Of a stretch of DNA of 5,989 nt, positions 5,701 through 5,989 are shown piece by piece. Position 1 is the first letter of the stretch. Each line of letters opens with the position of its first letter. A program made the position numbers and the translations under genes. Below the pieces are notes generated by a model. It was given only the letters and a program-made list of their open reading frames with translations, was not told where the DNA came from and made no database searches. Source of the stretch: CAVPLM01 sp964497095 (GTDB lineage: Bacteria > Actinomycetota > Thermoleophilia > RBG-16-64-13); NCBI GenBank assembly GCA_964497095.1, contig CAZCCL010000147.1, forward strand, positions 1-5,989, written 5' to 3'.

Positions 5701-5989
5701 CCCCGGTGTTCGACGGCGCCACCCAGGTGGAGGTCGACGAGGCTCTCATGGGCTGGATGCTCGCTCACCCCGAGCAGGTGACGGATCCTTTGCGGGTCAA
5801 GATGTCCATGAGCCTGGACAACAATCCGGGCACCAGAGTGGCCGGGAAGGTGAAGCTCTTCAACGGCCGCACGGGCGAGCCCTACGACCAGAGCATCACC
5901 GTGGGGTACATGTACATGCTCAAGCTCCACCATCTGGTGGACGACAAGATCCACGCCCGTTCTACCGGCCCCTACTCGCTCGTCACCCA
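2778..5989 (+). CDS. rpoB: DNA-directed RNA polymerase subunit beta (3'-partial)
   Basis: Beta forms, with beta', the catalytic centre and DNA/RNA channels of RNA polymerase. Translation from TTG 2778 is open for 1070 codons to the window edge without a frameshift. It begins MGERKTPIPRKSFSKLPHIL and then reads DVPNLIAVQTDSFEWFK, the family N-terminus. Landmarks are FIINGTERVIV in the N-terminal lobe; rifampicin cluster I at about 412-449 (SSQLSQFMDQ then LTHRRRLSALGAGG); cluster II, TPEGPNIGLIGS; the active-site acidic pair E713-D714 in GYNFEDS; and K865 and K873 in GDKLAGRHGNKGV, matching E. coli K1065 and K1073. Comparison with remembered E. coli positions shows offsets of 95 at the rifampicin site and 200 at the lysines, consistent with absence of both large E. 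coli insertions. The last residues, KIHARSTGPYSLVT, show that roughly the last 100 residues lie outside the window. rpoC would be expected next. Confidence 0.98.
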   Translation, partial: MGERKTPIPRKSFSKLPHILDVPNLIAVQTDSFEWFKTTGLKETIEDINPIEDYTGNYAVEFGEYEFHEPSVSLKECRDKDQTYAAPLFITVRFVNRESGEIREQSVFMGDFPVMTDQGTFIINGTERVIVTQLVRSPGAYVMAAKDPTKQVLIANLMPARGSWLEFEIDKRGSVSVRIDRKRKLPATVFLRALAGIESAKTKDDPDLLSKGTDEEILDLFDGNPFIKATLEKDSVRSVEEALVELFKKQRPGEPPTLEASRNLLWNICFDPKRYDLTRVGRHKLNARLGLNTDLDVRTLTKADIIALVRELVAVPLAIDHEHLLEESRDLADVATSLPWDEVAGRLDEYEHFGNRRLRMVGELVQEAFRVGLYRMERVVRERMTTEDVDTITPQSIINIRPVVAALKEFFGSSQLSQFMDQTNSLAGLTHRRRLSALGAGGLTRERAPIEVRDVHPTHYGRMCPIETPEGPNIGLIGSLSSYATVNEFGFIQTPYRKVTKGKVTDEIHWLTAYEEEKYTIAQANAPVDPKGRSFSEETVLARAPGGEYVSVPRETVDYMDVSPQQIVSVATALIPFLEHDDANRALMGSNMQRQAVPLLEAEAPLIGTGMEYRAAVDTGDVLLARRGGKVRGVSADRILLETDDGDVESYDLLKFERSNQGTFIHQKPVVGLGDEVAEGEVLADGASTKDGELALGRNLLVAFMSWEGYNFEDSIVISERLVKDDVLTSVHIEEYEVEARSTKLGDEEITRDIPNRSEESLADLDEYGIVRIGAEVTSGDLLVGKITPKGETELTAEEKLIRAIFKEKAREVRDTSLKVPHGEKGVVIDVKEFSRDAGDDLSPGVNRLVRVYVAKKRKIAEGDKLAGRHGNKGVISKIVPEEDMPFLEDGTPVDIILNPLGVPSRMNIGQVMETHLGWAAHHGFYQLKRKRKSMEDEPLFEGGEPTQEQQLKLVRKYYAIDDDSFAKGPVPAASPVFDGATQVEVDEALMGWMLAHPEQVTDPLRVKMSMSLDNNPGTRVAGKVKLFNGRTGEPYDQSITVGYMYMLKLHHLVDDKIHARSTGPYSLVT

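Noticed and set aside
2835..5954. A 1039-codon open frame on the minus strand opposite rpoB
   Set aside because: It is aligned codon-for-codon with rpoB. It stays open only because rpoB avoids TTA, CTA and TCA, the sense codons that would give antisense stops. It ends exactly at the TTA codon at 2835. The product is His/Asp/Val-rich with no recognisable domain, whereas rpoB on the plus strand is unmistakable.
1..5989. Mobile elements, CRISPR repeats, tRNA/rRNA genes, toxin-antitoxin or other novel systems
   Set aside because: No such signal was seen; the window is filled by a universally conserved housekeeping cluster with short regulatory gaps.

Overview
The window is a stretch of the conserved bacterial transcription-translation cluster nusG-rplK-rplA-rplJ-rplL-rpoB, with every gene on the + strand. 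The DNA is GC-rich, with strong G/C preference at third codon positions. Beta (RpoB) lacks the two large insertions of the E. coli subunit. Its sequence in the conserved blocks is of actinobacterial character, for example the VRERMTTEDVDTITPQ and EEITRDIPN blocks. My best guess is a deep-branching or uncultured member of Actinomycetota, perhaps Acidimicrobiia- or Thermoleophilia-like. The class cannot be fixed by eye.

Layout. Bases 1-157 hold the C-terminal KOW domain of NusG, with an apparent one-base deletion near base 48 that breaks the frame. rplK (L11, GTG start) is 200-625 and rplA (L1, ATG start) is 693-1406. The 196 bases between rplA and rplJ are regulatory: a candidate promoter with a TATACT -10, an L10-type leader RNA, and a well-formed intrinsic terminator ending about 20 bases before rplJ. 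rplJ (L10) is 1603-2127 and rplL (L7/L12, GTG start) is 2213-2590. The 187 bases between rplL and rpoB hold a perfect 11-bp GC hairpin without a U-tract, then a candidate extended -10 promoter. rpoB starts at a TTG at 2778 and runs off the right edge after about 1070 residues, so only its C-terminal end is missing.

How the genes work together. L11, L1, L10 and L7/L12 build the two flexible stalks of the 50S subunit: the L1 stalk (tRNA exit) and the L11-L10-(L7/L12)n stalk (factor binding and GTPase stimulation). NusG and beta act in transcription elongation. The layout suggests an upstream nusG-rplK-rplA transcript, a separately adjustable rplJ-rplL unit governed by L10 attenuation, and partial uncoupling of rpoB by the intergenic hairpin and its own promoter.

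I see no mobile element, CRISPR array, tRNA, rRNA or defence system, and no previously undescribed system. The points most worth a second look are the broken nusG frame, the switch-like L10 leader plus attenuator, the unusual 5' end of rpoB, and natural substitutions in the rifampicin pocket.
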